A stretch of DNA of 18,763 nt from Alphaproteobacteria bacterium (GCA_018970965.1 JAGWVG010000005.1:1-18763), one strand, 5' to 3'. Shown: positions 1-7,970, counted from the stretch's first letter. Made by a program: numbers and translations. The notes: generated from the letters alone by a model not told the origin.

Positions 1-9
1 AATATGCAT

Positions 10-669
10 CTAGCGCGTGATTTGGATCATCTCATCATTATGATGCACAAATTGCCCGGGCTCTTTCGCCCCAGTCACCGCATGGATTGCCTGTGCCACG
101 CGCAGCGCCGGGGTAGACCGATAGCGCGACAGCACTTGCGGCGTCAGCACGTCAGTAATTGGGCTCAACGCCATTGCCACGCGCTCTCCAAGACGCACGC
201 GCCCATCCCGATGGCCGCGCAGCAAGCCGGGCCGAAATATATCCAAGCGTTCAAAGCCAATATTCGCCACGCTGGCTTCCGCCTTGCCCTTGGTGGCTAA
301 ATAAAAATTGCGCGATGCCGCATGTGCGCCAACCGACGACACCATCAAAAATTGTCGCGTTCCAGCCCCACAGGCAGCGCGGGCAAAGGCCAAGAGCAGA
401 TCATGATCCACTGCGAAAAATGCCTCTTGCGAGCCAGCATCGCGAATTGTGGTGCCCAATGTTGCGCATGCAACATCAAAGCCGCCCTCCATCAATTGCG
501 GCCATTGCTCTGCCGGGCCAATCCGTTCTTCCAGCTTGGGATGTGCCACACCAACGGCGCGACGCCCCACCGAGACAATCGCCTCAACATGCGGAGAAGC
601 GCAAAGTATTTGAAGGAGATGACGCCCAACAAGGCCCGTCGCTCCGGCTAGGATAATACGCAAAAGCAT
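10..669 (-). CDS. TIP30/HTATIP2-like atypical short-chain dehydrogenase (NAD(P)-binding)
   Basis: The 219-residue protein has a Rossmann-fold N-terminus with the glycine motif GATGLVG at residues 9-15. SSVGA at 111-115 supplies the conserved serine region, and Y123-x3-K127 has the spacing of the SDR catalytic Tyr/Lys pair. The following GFERLDIFRPGLLRG stretch (about 138-152) is typical of TIP30/HTATIP2-like atypical SDRs. The family binds NAD(P)H; the substrate here is unknown and the protein is probably cytosolic (no signal peptide or membrane segment). The ATG at 667-669 sits directly against GGGGGA with no spacer. A TTG two codons later would have a 6-nt spacer, so translation may start there, two residues shorter. 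It is separated by 86 bp from the dGTPase gene upstream and could be its own unit or the operon tail. The stop codon lies just inside the window. Confidence 0.88.
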   Translation of the reverse strand: MLLRIILAGATGLVGRHLLQILCASPHVEAIVSVGRRAVGVAHPKLEERIGPAEQWPQLMEGGFDVACATLGTTIRDAGSQEAFFAVDHDLLLAFARAACGAGTRQFLMVSSVGAHAASRNFYLATKGKAEASVANIGFERLDIFRPGLLRGHRDGRVRLGERVAMALSPITDVLTPQVLSRYRSTPALRVAQAIHAVTGAKEPGQFVHHNDEMIQITR

Positions 670-699
670 TCCCCCAAATGCAACGCTATGGGGAATGCT
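665..699 (-). promoter_or_regulatory. Perfect 10-bp inverted repeat covering the SDR gene's ribosome site and start codon
   Basis: AGCATTCCCC (665-674) is the exact reverse complement of GGGGAATGCT (690-699), with a 15-nt loop between them. In the minus-strand transcript the 3' arm contains most of the GGGGGA Shine-Dalgarno stretch and the AUG of the downstream gene, so folding would hide both. The hairpin is followed by only a short U run (UUUUG), so a weak intrinsic terminator for the dGTPase transcript is an alternative reading. The repeat is seen directly; the function is inferred. Confidence 0.5.
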
Positions 700-755
700 A
701 GCAGTTCAGGCGCATATAGCAATGCAACACATTGGCAGCCCCGCCGGTGCCGGGA

Positions 756-1919
756 TTAGAAGCTGTCGGGCAAATCCACCGGGCCAATTAGCTCGCGATG
801 GCGGGAAATGGCGTAACGATCGGTCATACCCGCAATAAAATCCGCAATATGCCGGTCGAGCGCGGGCTGATCTGCCGGTGCCTCACTGCGCCAATCCTCA
901 GGCAAAAGCCGGCGATCAGCGTGATATGCCGCGAACAGCCCTGAAACCACAGAGCGACACGTGGCCGCAATCTCAAGCTGGCGGGGGTGGTGATACATAT
1001 TGGCGTACATAAACCGCTTTAACTCGGCCTCGCCCTGCGCCATCGCGCCGGAAAAGCCAACCAAAGCAATCGGCGCCTGCCGCACATCTTCTTCGCTTTC
1101 AATGCCATGCTGGGCAATGCGACGCTGGGTTTCAGCAATGACGTCGTTCACCATCGCGCCAATTTGACTGCGGACAATTTCTGCTGCCAACAACCGCCGA
1201 TCTGTGCCGGGAAAGCGATCTCGCACCTGTGGCCAAGCATCTCGCACGAGAGGCGCGGCCATCACCTGATCAAAATCAAGCAATCCGGCCCGCAAACCAT
1301 CATCAATATCGTGATTGTCATAGGCAATATCATCTGCGATCGCCGCAACCTGCGCTTCCAGTGAGGCGCGCTTGGCCAAATCTAGTGGAAAACCTGCATC
1401 CACCTCTGCCATAGCCCAACCGGGCGCGTAAACCGGCCCATTATGCTTGGCGAGGCCTTCTAATGCCTCCCAACTCAGGTTGAGGCCCGGCCAGCTCGGA
1501 TAGACTTTCTCAAGCCGCGTTAAAATCCGCAGGCTATGGCCATTATGATCGAAGCCACCGGACTCGGCCATCGCCTGTTCCAGCCCGGCCTCACCGGCAT
1601 GACCAAAGGGCGGATGGCCGATATCATGCGCCAGACACAGCGCCTCGGTTAAATCTTCGTCCAAGCCCAGCGCCCGGGCAATGGTCCGGCCAATTTGAGC
1701 CACCTCGATGCTGTGGGTCAGCCGAACGCGAAAATGATCGCCGTCAGGTGCAACAAAAACCTGGGTTTTATGGCGTAGTCGGCGAAACGCGATGGAGTGG
1801 ACAATACGATCTCGATCACGCTGAAACTCACTGCGCGGGCCCCGCACCCCCGCGCCGCTCTCTATATATTGGCGGCCCCGACTGCGCGCCGGATTACAGG
1901 CAAACGCAGCGCGGTTCAT
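756..1919 (-). CDS. dgt: dGTPase-like HD-domain triphosphohydrolase
   Basis: The protein has 387 residues from the ATG at 1917-1919. It is an HD-superfamily enzyme related to deoxyguanosinetriphosphate triphosphohydrolase, which splits dNTPs into deoxynucleoside and triphosphate in the cytosol. The metal-binding signature is visible: H69 in RLTHSIE, H98-D99 in [12 protein letters not shown], and D196 in [12 protein letters not shown]. The family's N-terminal [17 protein letters not shown] segment lies at about 32-48. Many bacterial members of this dGTPase-like group have broad or undefined dNTP specificity, so the substrate is not certain. The upstream SPOR gene ends at 1922, two bases before this ATG. 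A TTG at 1923-1925 would overlap that stop as TTGA and add two residues, but it has no better ribosome site. Tight spacing implies co-transcription and probably translational coupling with the SPOR gene. Confidence 0.93.
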   Translation of the reverse strand: MNRAAFACNPARSRGRQYIESGAGVRGPRSEFQRDRDRIVHSIAFRRLRHKTQVFVAPDGDHFRVRLTHSIEVAQIGRTIARALGLDEDLTEALCLAHDIGHPPFGHAGEAGLEQAMAESGGFDHNGHSLRILTRLEKVYPSWPGLNLSWEALEGLAKHNGPVYAPGWAMAEVDAGFPLDLAKRASLEAQVAAIADDIAYDNHDIDDGLRAGLLDFDQVMAAPLVRDAWPQVRDRFPGTDRRLLAAEIVRSQIGAMVNDVIAETQRRIAQHGIESEEDVRQAPIALVGFSGAMAQGEAELKRFMYANMYHHPRQLEIAATCRSVVSGLFAAYHADRRLLPEDWRSEAPADQPALDRHIADFIAGMTDRYAISRHRELIGPVDLPDSF

Positions 1920-1921
1920 CG

Positions 1922-3979
1922 TCAATTATCAACCCGCTCAATTTCCTGACCGGCCTCAGAATTGAAGACCATCGCCTTGACGCCCTCTTTCGCCAAATCC
2001 TGCACCAATGCCCGCGCTGCTTTGCTCGATTTTACCGGGCCCACCAGCAGTCGGTTGGTTTGGAGGTAAGAGACAGACCAAGGCTTTTGATCGCCCAGAG
2101 CTTTTGGTGCTTGCGATTTCAGGCTGCGCCACGTGCCGGGCAGACCCGCTGTGTTGCGTCCCGTTGCAATTTGCACCCAGAGCCGAGCCGGATTGCGCCG
2201 CGCTTTTGCAGCTTCTTCCGCGGCTTTGCGCTCTTGCTCAGCCTTTTCAGCGCGCGCCTTTTCTTCTGCTGCCGCCTTTTTCTGCGCGGCCAGACGCAGG
2301 GCCTTTAGCTTTGCCGCATCAGGAAGCGCGACAGGGGCGCTTTCGGCCTCGAGTTCAAGTGTGTTGACAATTTGGCCCAGCGACAAGCGCGGCGCCGGGG
2401 CAGCCGCGGCCGCTGCAGGCTGCGTCTGCACCGCAACCTCAACGGGTGCTGGGGACGATGCCGGCATTTCCGTTAACGATGGCGGGGCTGGCTCTGCGCC
2501 AGCTTGGCTCTCGTCCGTTGCCAATAGGGGCTCAGCAGGCGGCCCGGAAACAGATGCTGAGGCGACAGTCGATCCAGCTGCAGAGGATACTGAAGGCGCG
2601 GCAACCACTTCGGCAGGGCGATCCACTACGCTTGCATACACGGTGCCGGTCCCCGCCTCAGGCAAAGGCATGGGCGTCGCTGTCGAGGCGGGCAAGCTTG
2701 CCGATTGCACCACAGGCATGGCCGACTTTACGGGCACTGTAGGCGGCGGAGGCGCGGCGACACCTGAGACTGCGCTTGGGGTTGGCCCCTGCGAGGCGGC
2801 GGGGCCAGAGACGGCAATGCGGCCAGCCGAAGCCGGCGCTGCGCTTGTCCGGGCCGGGGCTGGCGGCACTTCAAAACGCGCAGCTGGTTGCTGTGCCGCA
2901 GACGCAGGCGCAGATGCAGCGGGAGACGGGGAAGGCGCTTCCGCGAGCGTCGCGATGCCGCCTCGGGGTGCGTCTGCCGCAGGCAGAGCCGCTGCCATGC
3001 CGGATGTGCTCATCGACGCTGCTGCACGCCCGCGCGCAGCCAAAGTCGCCAATTGTGGGTCACGCGCAGTGCGGCCGGCGCGGCGGGAGTCATTCGATCC
3101 CGCATCTCCATTTGCAGCAGGCCCGCGCCGATCTGTCTCGCTGACAGCCAGCTTCACCGCTGTGCCGGCATCCAGCGGACGAAAGCTCTCTTCGACCGCC
3201 AGCTCGGGCGTATTGCTGCCACTTGCCGGCAATGTTCCGAAATGCACGGCATGCGCCTTGGCGGCGGCACTCAGCCCGCCCAATCGCTGCATAAAGCCAA
3301 GCATTGAGCTGGCCGTCTCGGCGGGCGCCACCACACGCACAATGCGTTCTGCACCCGCTGCATCGCCATTCATCGCCAAAATAAAGGCGCGGGCGCGCCA
3401 TGCGCCTTGATCGTTGCTGCGGACAAGCGGATCCAGCCGCGCCAATGCGGCGTCCTTTTCACCGGAGATGCCAAGCGATAGCGCCAGCCGTCGCGTCACT
3501 TCATCCGACGGGCGCGCGCGCAGCGCGGCCAAATAATCACGCTGCGCCTTTTTCCCATCGCCTTCCAAGTCATGGGCAAGGCCGCGATCGGCGAGCAAAT
3601 CTTGCTCGGGCGCGCCCAAAGCCGTTGCCTCGTCAAAAACGCGCAGCGCCTCACGCGACTTTTCGAGCATTGTCAGGCTGCTGGCCAGGCCCGCTTTGGC
3701 CCGCCAGCTTTGCGGCGACAATTCTTCAGCGCGGGCAAAAAAGCCAAAAGCAGCATTGGCATCCCCAATAGCCAGAGCACCATGGCCCGCCTGAACCAGC
3801 GCATCAACATTATAGGGGTCGCGCGCCAGCGCCTTTAAATTTTCTGAAAGAAGCGCTGCCGGATCGCTCTCGCTCGGCATTGTTGGCGGCGGAGAGACAA
3901 GCTGCGCCAGCCCCGGGCTTGCGGAAACAACGCAGAAGGACAGCAGGCAGGCACGCGCGAGCGACAGCTTCATTTTCAT
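1922..3979 (-). CDS. Secreted TPR and SPOR-domain protein
   Basis: The 685-residue protein begins with a Sec-type signal peptide: KMK, a hydrophobic stretch at about 5-21, and likely cleavage after GLA at 25. Residues about 40-215 look like consecutive tetratricopeptide repeats (for example [20 protein letters not shown]). A long Ala/Pro/Ser/Val-rich low-complexity segment spans roughly 255-550. A charged Ala/Lys/Glu helix, probably coiled coil, covers about 552-592. The C-terminal SPOR domain is at about 598-678 (LWVQIATGR start, [19 protein letters not shown] end). SPOR domains bind septal glycan strands stripped of stem peptides, and TPRs bind proteins, so a periplasmic septal or envelope role is likely; its exact partner is unknown. 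The gene lies 97 bp downstream of ftsZ and is coupled to the dGTPase gene. An alternative ATG two codons in (3971-3973) is possible. Confidence 0.88.
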   Translation of the reverse strand: MKMKLSLARACLLSFCVVSASPGLAQLVSPPPTMPSESDPAALLSENLKALARDPYNVDALVQAGHGALAIGDANAAFGFFARAEELSPQSWRAKAGLASSLTMLEKSREALRVFDEATALGAPEQDLLADRGLAHDLEGDGKKAQRDYLAALRARPSDEVTRRLALSLGISGEKDAALARLDPLVRSNDQGAWRARAFILAMNGDAAGAERIVRVVAPAETASSMLGFMQRLGGLSAAAKAHAVHFGTLPASGSNTPELAVEESFRPLDAGTAVKLAVSETDRRGPAANGDAGSNDSRRAGRTARDPQLATLAARGRAAASMSTSGMAAALPAADAPRGGIATLAEAPSPSPAASAPASAAQQPAARFEVPPAPARTSAAPASAGRIAVSGPAASQGPTPSAVSGVAAPPPPTVPVKSAMPVVQSASLPASTATPMPLPEAGTGTVYASVVDRPAEVVAAPSVSSAAGSTVASASVSGPPAEPLLATDESQAGAEPAPPSLTEMPASSPAPVEVAVQTQPAAAAAAPAPRLSLGQIVNTLELEAESAPVALPDAAKLKALRLAAQKKAAAEEKARAEKAEQERKAAEEAAKARRNPARLWVQIATGRNTAGLPGTWRSLKSQAPKALGDQKPWSVSYLQTNRLLVGPVKSSKAARALVQDLAKEGVKAMVFNSEAGQEIERVDN

Positions 3980-3988
3980 GTCTGCCTA

Positions 3989-4014
3989 TCTATACCGCTG
4001 CCCGTCAGAGACAA
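3989..4014 (-). promoter_or_regulatory. Weak candidate promoter for the SPOR gene
   Basis: On the minus strand TTGTCT (4009-4014) and TATAGA (3989-3994) resemble -35 and -10 boxes, separated by 14 bp. This is short for a sigma-70 promoter but within the looser spacing used by some alphaproteobacterial promoters. The -10-like box ends only 9 bp before the ATG, so a transcript from it would be nearly leaderless. This is pattern matching only and could be chance. Confidence 0.18.
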
Positions 4015-4030
4015 GGCCAAAGGCTGTAAA

Positions 4031-4057
4031 GCGGGCCGGGCCGTGGCCCCTGCCCGC
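4031..4057 (-). terminator. Terminator-like GC-rich hairpin downstream of ftsZ
   Basis: GCGGGC (4031-4036) pairs with GCCCGC (4052-4057), and inside it GGGC (4038-4041) pairs with GCCC (4046-4049), with small mismatches between the stems. In the minus-strand transcript it lies 18 nt after the ftsZ stop and is followed by UUUACAG, a poor U tract. It may slow or partly terminate transcription, or protect the ftsZ mRNA 3' end. It is not a textbook intrinsic terminator. Confidence 0.4.
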
Positions 4058-4063
4058 CAAAGC

Positions 4064-4075
4064 GCCCAAATGGGC
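4064..4075 (-). other. Small inverted repeat touching the ftsZ stop codon
   Basis: GCCC (4064-4067) and GGGC (4072-4075) form a 4-bp stem with a 4-nt loop, beginning immediately after the ftsZ TAA. It sits in series with the larger hairpin at 4031-4057. The stem is short and may be incidental. Confidence 0.25.
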
Positions 4076-5566
4076 TTATTGGTTGTTCTGACGGTTCAGG
4101 AAGCGCGGAATATCCAAAGACTCAGGCTTTGCACCATCCTCAGACTTGGCGGCTCCGCGCGCAATGCTCGACATCCGCTCAAACAGCGTCCCACCCAAGG
4201 GGCCCGTACGGGGCGCGGGACGATCCGGCGTCGCGTCTGCGGCCGGCTCGTCTGCCATCCAGCTCGGGCGCGCTTCCTCTTCCGATGCGTCATGGGCTGC
4301 GGGAATGGGATTGGGGGCTGGCGGCTCGGCAAAATTATCGCTGCCCAACAGCAGCTCATCATCCGACGAGGGCGGCGTCAGCACCAACTCATCAGCGGCA
4401 GCGTCTGCAGTTTCAGTCAAATCGAGCGGCGCTTCTTCCGCCTCAGCCGTTTCGGGCGCCGCAGCCACTGGGGCCTCGGGCGCAGGCGTGGGCTCGACGA
4501 CAGGTGCGGCAACTGGTTGCGCCTCTACCTTTGGCTCTTCCATCTTGCGCATCGGCGAAGAGAACATCTGCGGCGCGCGCGGCTCGGGCGATGTCGCCGC
4601 CGAGGCTTCAATGCCCGTTGCCACAACCGAAACGCGAATCTTGCCGTTGAGGTTTTCATTAAAGGCCGAACCCCAGATGATGTTGGCATCCGGATCGACC
4701 AATTCCTTGATGTGCGAGGCCGCTTCATCCACTTCCATCAGGCGCATATCTTCACCGCCGGTGATGGAAACAATCACGCCCTTAGCGCCCTTCATCGACA
4801 CGCCATCCAGCAGCGGGTTGGCGATGGCCTTTTCGGCGGCTTCGATGGCGCGGTTATCGCCTTCGGCTTCGCCCGTGCCCATCATCGCCTTGCCCATTTC
4901 GCTCATCACTGTGCGAACGTCCGCAAAGTCGAGGTTGATCAGGCCCGGCATCACCATCAAATCGGTAATACCGCGAACGCCCTGCTGCAGCACTTCATCT
5001 GCCATCGCAAAGGCTTCTTTGAAGGTCGTCGATGGATTGGCGATCAAGAACAAATTCTGGTTCGGAATGACGATCAGCGTATCAACATGCTTTTGCAGCT
5101 CAGCAATGCCTGCCTCGGCAGATTTCATGCGGCGGCTGCCTTCAAAGCTGAACGGCTTGGTGACGACACCGACAGTCAAAATACCACGGTCACGCGCGGC
5201 CTTTGCAATCACGGGCGCTGCACCCGTGCCCGTGCCGCCGCCCATACCCGCGGCAATAAAGCACATGTGCGAGCCTTCCAGCGCACGTTCAATCTGGTCA
5301 ATGGCTTCGTCAGCTGCGGCGCGCCCAATTTCTGGGCGCGAGCCAGCACCAAGGCCCTGCGTGATTTTAAGGCCCAGCTGAATGCGGCGTTCAGCCGGGC
5401 TGCTGTTCAGCGCCTGCGCATCGGTGTTCGCGACAATGAAATCCACGCCCTGAACTTGGTTGGCGATCATATTGGCAACGGCGTTGCCGCCTGCCCCGCC
5501 ACAGCCAATCACGCTAATCCGCGGTTTCAGCTCTTCCACTTCCGGTGCCATGAATTCGATCGTCAT
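4076..5566 (-). CDS. ftsZ: Cell-division tubulin homologue FtsZ
   Basis: FtsZ is the cytosolic GTPase that polymerises into the Z-ring and recruits the divisome. The 496-residue product shows the GCGGAGGNA nucleotide loop at 21-29, the tubulin signature GGGTGTG at 109-115, and the T7 catalytic loop NLDFADV at 211-217 (N211, D213, D216). After the globular domain (about 320) comes an Ala/Pro/Glu-rich disordered linker of roughly 165 residues. The C-terminal peptide [12 protein letters not shown] (485-496) is the docking site for FtsA and other partners. The start chosen is the ATG at 5564-5566, because AGGGGA (5573-5578) lies 6 nt upstream. An ATG two codons earlier abuts that site with no spacer. 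The gene follows ftsA after 147 bp and is likely to have its own expression input. Confidence 0.98.
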   Translation of the reverse strand: MTIEFMAPEVEELKPRISVIGCGGAGGNAVANMIANQVQGVDFIVANTDAQALNSSPAERRIQLGLKITQGLGAGSRPEIGRAAADEAIDQIERALEGSHMCFIAAGMGGGTGTGAAPVIAKAARDRGILTVGVVTKPFSFEGSRRMKSAEAGIAELQKHVDTLIVIPNQNLFLIANPSTTFKEAFAMADEVLQQGVRGITDLMVMPGLINLDFADVRTVMSEMGKAMMGTGEAEGDNRAIEAAEKAIANPLLDGVSMKGAKGVIVSITGGEDMRLMEVDEAASHIKELVDPDANIIWGSAFNENLNGKIRVSVVATGIEASAATSPEPRAPQMFSSPMRKMEEPKVEAQPVAAPVVEPTPAPEAPVAAAPETAEAEEAPLDLTETADAAADELVLTPPSSDDELLLGSDNFAEPPAPNPIPAAHDASEEEARPSWMADEPAADATPDRPAPRTGPLGGTLFERMSSIARGAAKSEDGAKPESLDIPRFLNRQNNQ

Positions 5567-5713
5567 TCTCATTCCCCTAGGCTGTTCCAGGAGGCCGCCC
5601 TCCTTGAACTCTGGTACACAAAACGCGCTAACACCTGCCAGTTTGCGGGGCAGGGGCAGCTACATAATCCGAATCACACACCCAATATCATGGGCCGAAA
5701 CTGCGGATTAGCA
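5567..5713 (-). promoter_or_regulatory. ftsA-ftsZ intergenic region, probable ftsZ control region
   Basis: This is the longest gene-free stretch of the window, placed directly before ftsZ. Going along the minus strand it contains a 7-bp inverted repeat (TAATCCG 5704-5710 with CGGATTA 5665-5671) that encloses a smaller CCCA/TGGG repeat (5681-5694). A GATTC site (5671-5675) of the GANTC type methylated by CcrM in many alphaproteobacteria overlaps the second arm. Next come an AT-richer GGATTATGTAG stretch that could hold a -10 element, an AGGAGG hairpin at 5589-5604, and the ftsZ ribosome site AGGGGA at 5573-5578. In Caulobacter the ftsZ promoter is CcrM/GcrA dependent; whether that holds here is inference. 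No certain promoter could be assigned. Confidence 0.45.
5589..5604 (-). promoter_or_regulatory. Hairpin containing a consensus Shine-Dalgarno sequence upstream of ftsZ
   Basis: AGGAGG (5589-5594) and CCTCCT (5599-5604) are exact reverse complements with a 4-nt loop. In the minus-strand mRNA this reads AAGGAGG, loop, CCUCCU, so a perfect anti-16S sequence is paired with its own complement about 30 nt before the ftsZ AUG. No ATG, GTG or TTG follows at normal spacing. A CTG 8 nt after AAGGAGG is in frame with ftsZ, but CTG starts are rare. Confidence 0.4.
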
Positions 5714-6973
5714 TCAAAATGCTGTTTTGATGGCCGAAATCAGCTTTTCAAGCAGACCTTGATGATCTGTGCGAATAACCTGTTGATGATGTGGTTTAAT
5801 AACACGCACATCAATTGGGTCGGACGCTGCATAATAGACCAAGCCCGCCAAAGTGGCGAAGCCGGGGCCGCTATGCGCATCTGGCAGACCAATCAGCCCG
5901 CGTGGGCGGCCAACCCGCACGGCGCGGCCCAGCACGCTCTGCACATAATCCGCCATGCCCTTTAATTCAGCGCCGCCGCCCGTCAGCACGACTTGGCGGC
6001 CCACGGGCCCGGTAAAGCCCAGATCTTTAAGAGCAGTGTTAATCTCACCAACCAGATGCTCGAGCCGCTGGCGGATAACCGCAATCAACTGCGCGCGCGT
6101 GATGCGGTGGCTTTCACCCTCTTCTTCCGAAGACATGGGCGCAATTTCAATCATATCATGATTGTCGCGCGGGCTCGCTGTGGCCGAGCCGTAAAAACAC
6201 TTCATCCGCTCGGCCTGGTTGCGGCGTGCGCCAAAGGCCGAGGCGATGTCATCGGTAATATCCGCCGCGCCAAAGGGGATAGAGGTAAGGCCGACAAGCA
6301 TTCCACCGGCAAAAAGCGAGACATTGGTCACGCCTCCGCCAATTTCGACCAAGGCGACACCCAATTCTCGCTCTTCTTCTGACAGAACAGCCAGCCCTGT
6401 GGCCACGGGCGAAGCAATAATTGCTTCCACCCCCAAATGCGCACTGCGCACGCACAAATCGATATTGCGAATGGGGGATTGGTCGGCGCAGACGACATGA
6501 ATATCAACGCCCAGCTTATCGGCGTGCAGGCCCAGCGGGCGCTTCACGCCTTGCAGGCCATCCAGCGTGTAGAGTGTGGGCTGCGCATGGAGGATCATCC
6601 GGCCATCGGGATCAAGCGAATTGCGGCCCGCTGCCAGCAATTCATCAATATCTTCTTGCTCGACGCGATGACCGCCCAGTTCCACCTCAACCGAGGCAAT
6701 ATTGCTGACCAAGCCGCCCGCTGAAAAGCCAACCCACACATTCTCGATGCTCAGGCCCGCAATCCGTTCGGCCTGCTCGACCGCTTCGCGAATGGCACGC
6801 TCGGTTGCGTCCATATCCGCAATATAGCCACGCCGCACGCCCCGGCTTTCGCGCTGGCCCGTCCCCAGCACCTGAATATCGCCACCCTCGCCAATTTCGG
6901 CGATCAAGGCCGAGACTTTCCACGACCCGATATCCAGGGCGGTAATGAGGCGTGAAGTTTTGGCAACGGCCAT
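5714..6973 (-). CDS. ftsA: Cell-division actin homologue FtsA
   Basis: FtsA tethers FtsZ filaments to the inner face of the membrane and signals to the septal synthases. The 419-residue product has the actin-fold phosphate-1 motif DIGSWKV at 14-20, the phosphate-2 motif EIGGGVTNV at 210-218, and the adenosine motif TGGGAELKG at 331-339. It ends in an amphipathic membrane-targeting helix GLLEKLISAIKTAF (406-419). Phosphate-2 has Glu where Asp is more usual in the actin superfamily. The frame stays open far upstream into ftsQ, but the ATG at 6971-6973 fits the family N-terminus. It follows the ftsQ stop by 13 bp, and that stop (TAA) merges with an AAGGA ribosome site 10 nt before the ATG. It probably shares the ftsQ transcript. 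Confidence 0.97.
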   Translation of the reverse strand: MAVAKTSRLITALDIGSWKVSALIAEIGEGGDIQVLGTGQRESRGVRRGYIADMDATERAIREAVEQAERIAGLSIENVWVGFSAGGLVSNIASVEVELGGHRVEQEDIDELLAAGRNSLDPDGRMILHAQPTLYTLDGLQGVKRPLGLHADKLGVDIHVVCADQSPIRNIDLCVRSAHLGVEAIIASPVATGLAVLSEEERELGVALVEIGGGVTNVSLFAGGMLVGLTSIPFGAADITDDIASAFGARRNQAERMKCFYGSATASPRDNHDMIEIAPMSSEEEGESHRITRAQLIAVIRQRLEHLVGEINTALKDLGFTGPVGRQVVLTGGGAELKGMADYVQSVLGRAVRVGRPRGLIGLPDAHSGPGFATLAGLVYYAASDPIDVRVIKPHHQQVIRTDHQGLLEKLISAIKTAF

Positions 6974-6986
6974 GAACGGATTTTCC

Positions 6987-7970
6987 TTATTGGTCTTGAG
7001 CGGGCGAAGGGGCAGCTTCGGGTGTGGACGATGTTGGTGGCGCAGCCGTGCCGACAATCGCGCCATCTGTCGCTGGCGCTGTTGCGGGCGCATCTGTTGC
7101 GGGATGCCGCAGACGGACAACAAATTTGGTCGGATCACGCATATCAAAACGCACAAAACCCCGACCCAGCAAATGCTGATTGGTTTCAATCCGCGCAAAA
7201 TTTTTCAGCGCATTGGCCGCCAAATCATTTCCTTCGGGCAGCGCCAAAATTTCACCTGATTCAAAGCGGATATCCCAACGCCGATTGCCAACCCAAGTCG
7301 CACCCGCAAAATTGGGCTTCAATGCGGGGGACATGTTGAGCAGCTTGAACAGCCCTTCAACGCGCTGATTGGCATTGGGACCAATGACGAGAGGCAGATC
7401 AGGAATGGCGCGCGGATCGACCATTTCCAAAATGACGCCGCTGCCATCAATGAGCACCAAGCGTTGGTTGTTCTGCCACACCGCAGCTGGCTTGCGCTCT
7501 AAAATGTCGACCACAAGCGTATCGGGCCACCGCCGCGAAATACGCGCATCGCCAATCCAGCCATATTGCAACAACTGGCCACGCACCTTGTCCAAATCCA
7601 CCAGCGGCATGGCGATGGATTGTTGGTCAAGCGCGACCGCATAGACGGTCAGAGAATCCATGCGGTTGAGGCCCTTCACATCAACGCGCTTGACTTTAAA
7701 GCCTGCCCGCCCCGCCATTTGTCCAATTTCTTGGCCCACCGCCTGCGGAATGCCTGCATAAATTGCAGCGGCCAGCACGGATCCGGCAATGACAATGATG
7801 GTCAGGACCGTCAGGGCCTTTTCGATCGTCTCCACTTTGAAAGGCACGATCTTCCAAAACAGGTCATTGCCCTGCTGCCAAATGGAAGGCCCAGAGGCAG
7901 CTGGCCGCGCAGCCCCGCGCGTCACGGGGCGCTTTTGCGGCGCGCGCGACGATCGGGGGCTAAGCGTCAT
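6987..7970 (-). CDS. ftsQ: Divisome membrane protein FtsQ (POTRA domain)
   Basis: FtsQ is a bitopic inner-membrane protein linking cytoplasmic Z-ring components to the periplasmic FtsL/FtsB and FtsW/FtsI complex. The 327 residues comprise a basic cytosolic N-terminus (1-50), one hydrophobic segment at about 52-72, and a POTRA domain at about 91-160 (FKVKRVDVKGLNRMDS to VVDILERKPAAVWQ). The FtsQ beta domain runs to about 288, followed by an Ala/Pro/Thr-rich tail (290-327) that is probably disordered. The ATG at 7968-7970 overlaps the ddl stop as ATGA and has AAAGAGG 7 nt upstream. Length and domain order are normal for alphaproteobacterial FtsQ. Confidence 0.96.
   Translation of the reverse strand: MTLSPRSSRAPQKRPVTRGAARPAASGPSIWQQGNDLFWKIVPFKVETIEKALTVLTIIVIAGSVLAAAIYAGIPQAVGQEIGQMAGRAGFKVKRVDVKGLNRMDSLTVYAVALDQQSIAMPLVDLDKVRGQLLQYGWIGDARISRRWPDTLVVDILERKPAAVWQNNQRLVLIDGSGVILEMVDPRAIPDLPLVIGPNANQRVEGLFKLLNMSPALKPNFAGATWVGNRRWDIRFESGEILALPEGNDLAANALKNFARIETNQHLLGRGFVRFDMRDPTKFVVRLRHPATDAPATAPATDGAIVGTAAPPTSSTPEAAPSPAQDQ

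Noticed and set aside
2133..3410. 425-codon plus-strand open frame opposite the SPOR gene
   Set aside because: It mirrors the Ala/Pro-rich low-complexity part of the minus-strand gene, has itself only Ala/Gly/Thr-rich sequence, no recognisable domain, and no clear ribosome site. It is a GC-bias shadow.
4146..5381. 411-codon plus-strand open frame antisense to ftsZ
   Set aside because: Serine/alanine-rich mirror of FtsZ codons with no family resemblance; another antisense shadow.
4043..5965. 640-codon plus-strand open frame antisense to ftsZ and the end of ftsA
   Set aside because: The translation is Arg/His/Gln-rich without any domain, and it runs across two solid conserved genes. It arises from codon bias on the opposite strand.
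6974..7198. N-terminal extension of ftsA into ftsQ
   Set aside because: The extra 75 residues overlap ftsQ coding sequence in another frame, do not resemble FtsA, and the ATG at 6971-6973 has a ribosome site and the family N-terminus.
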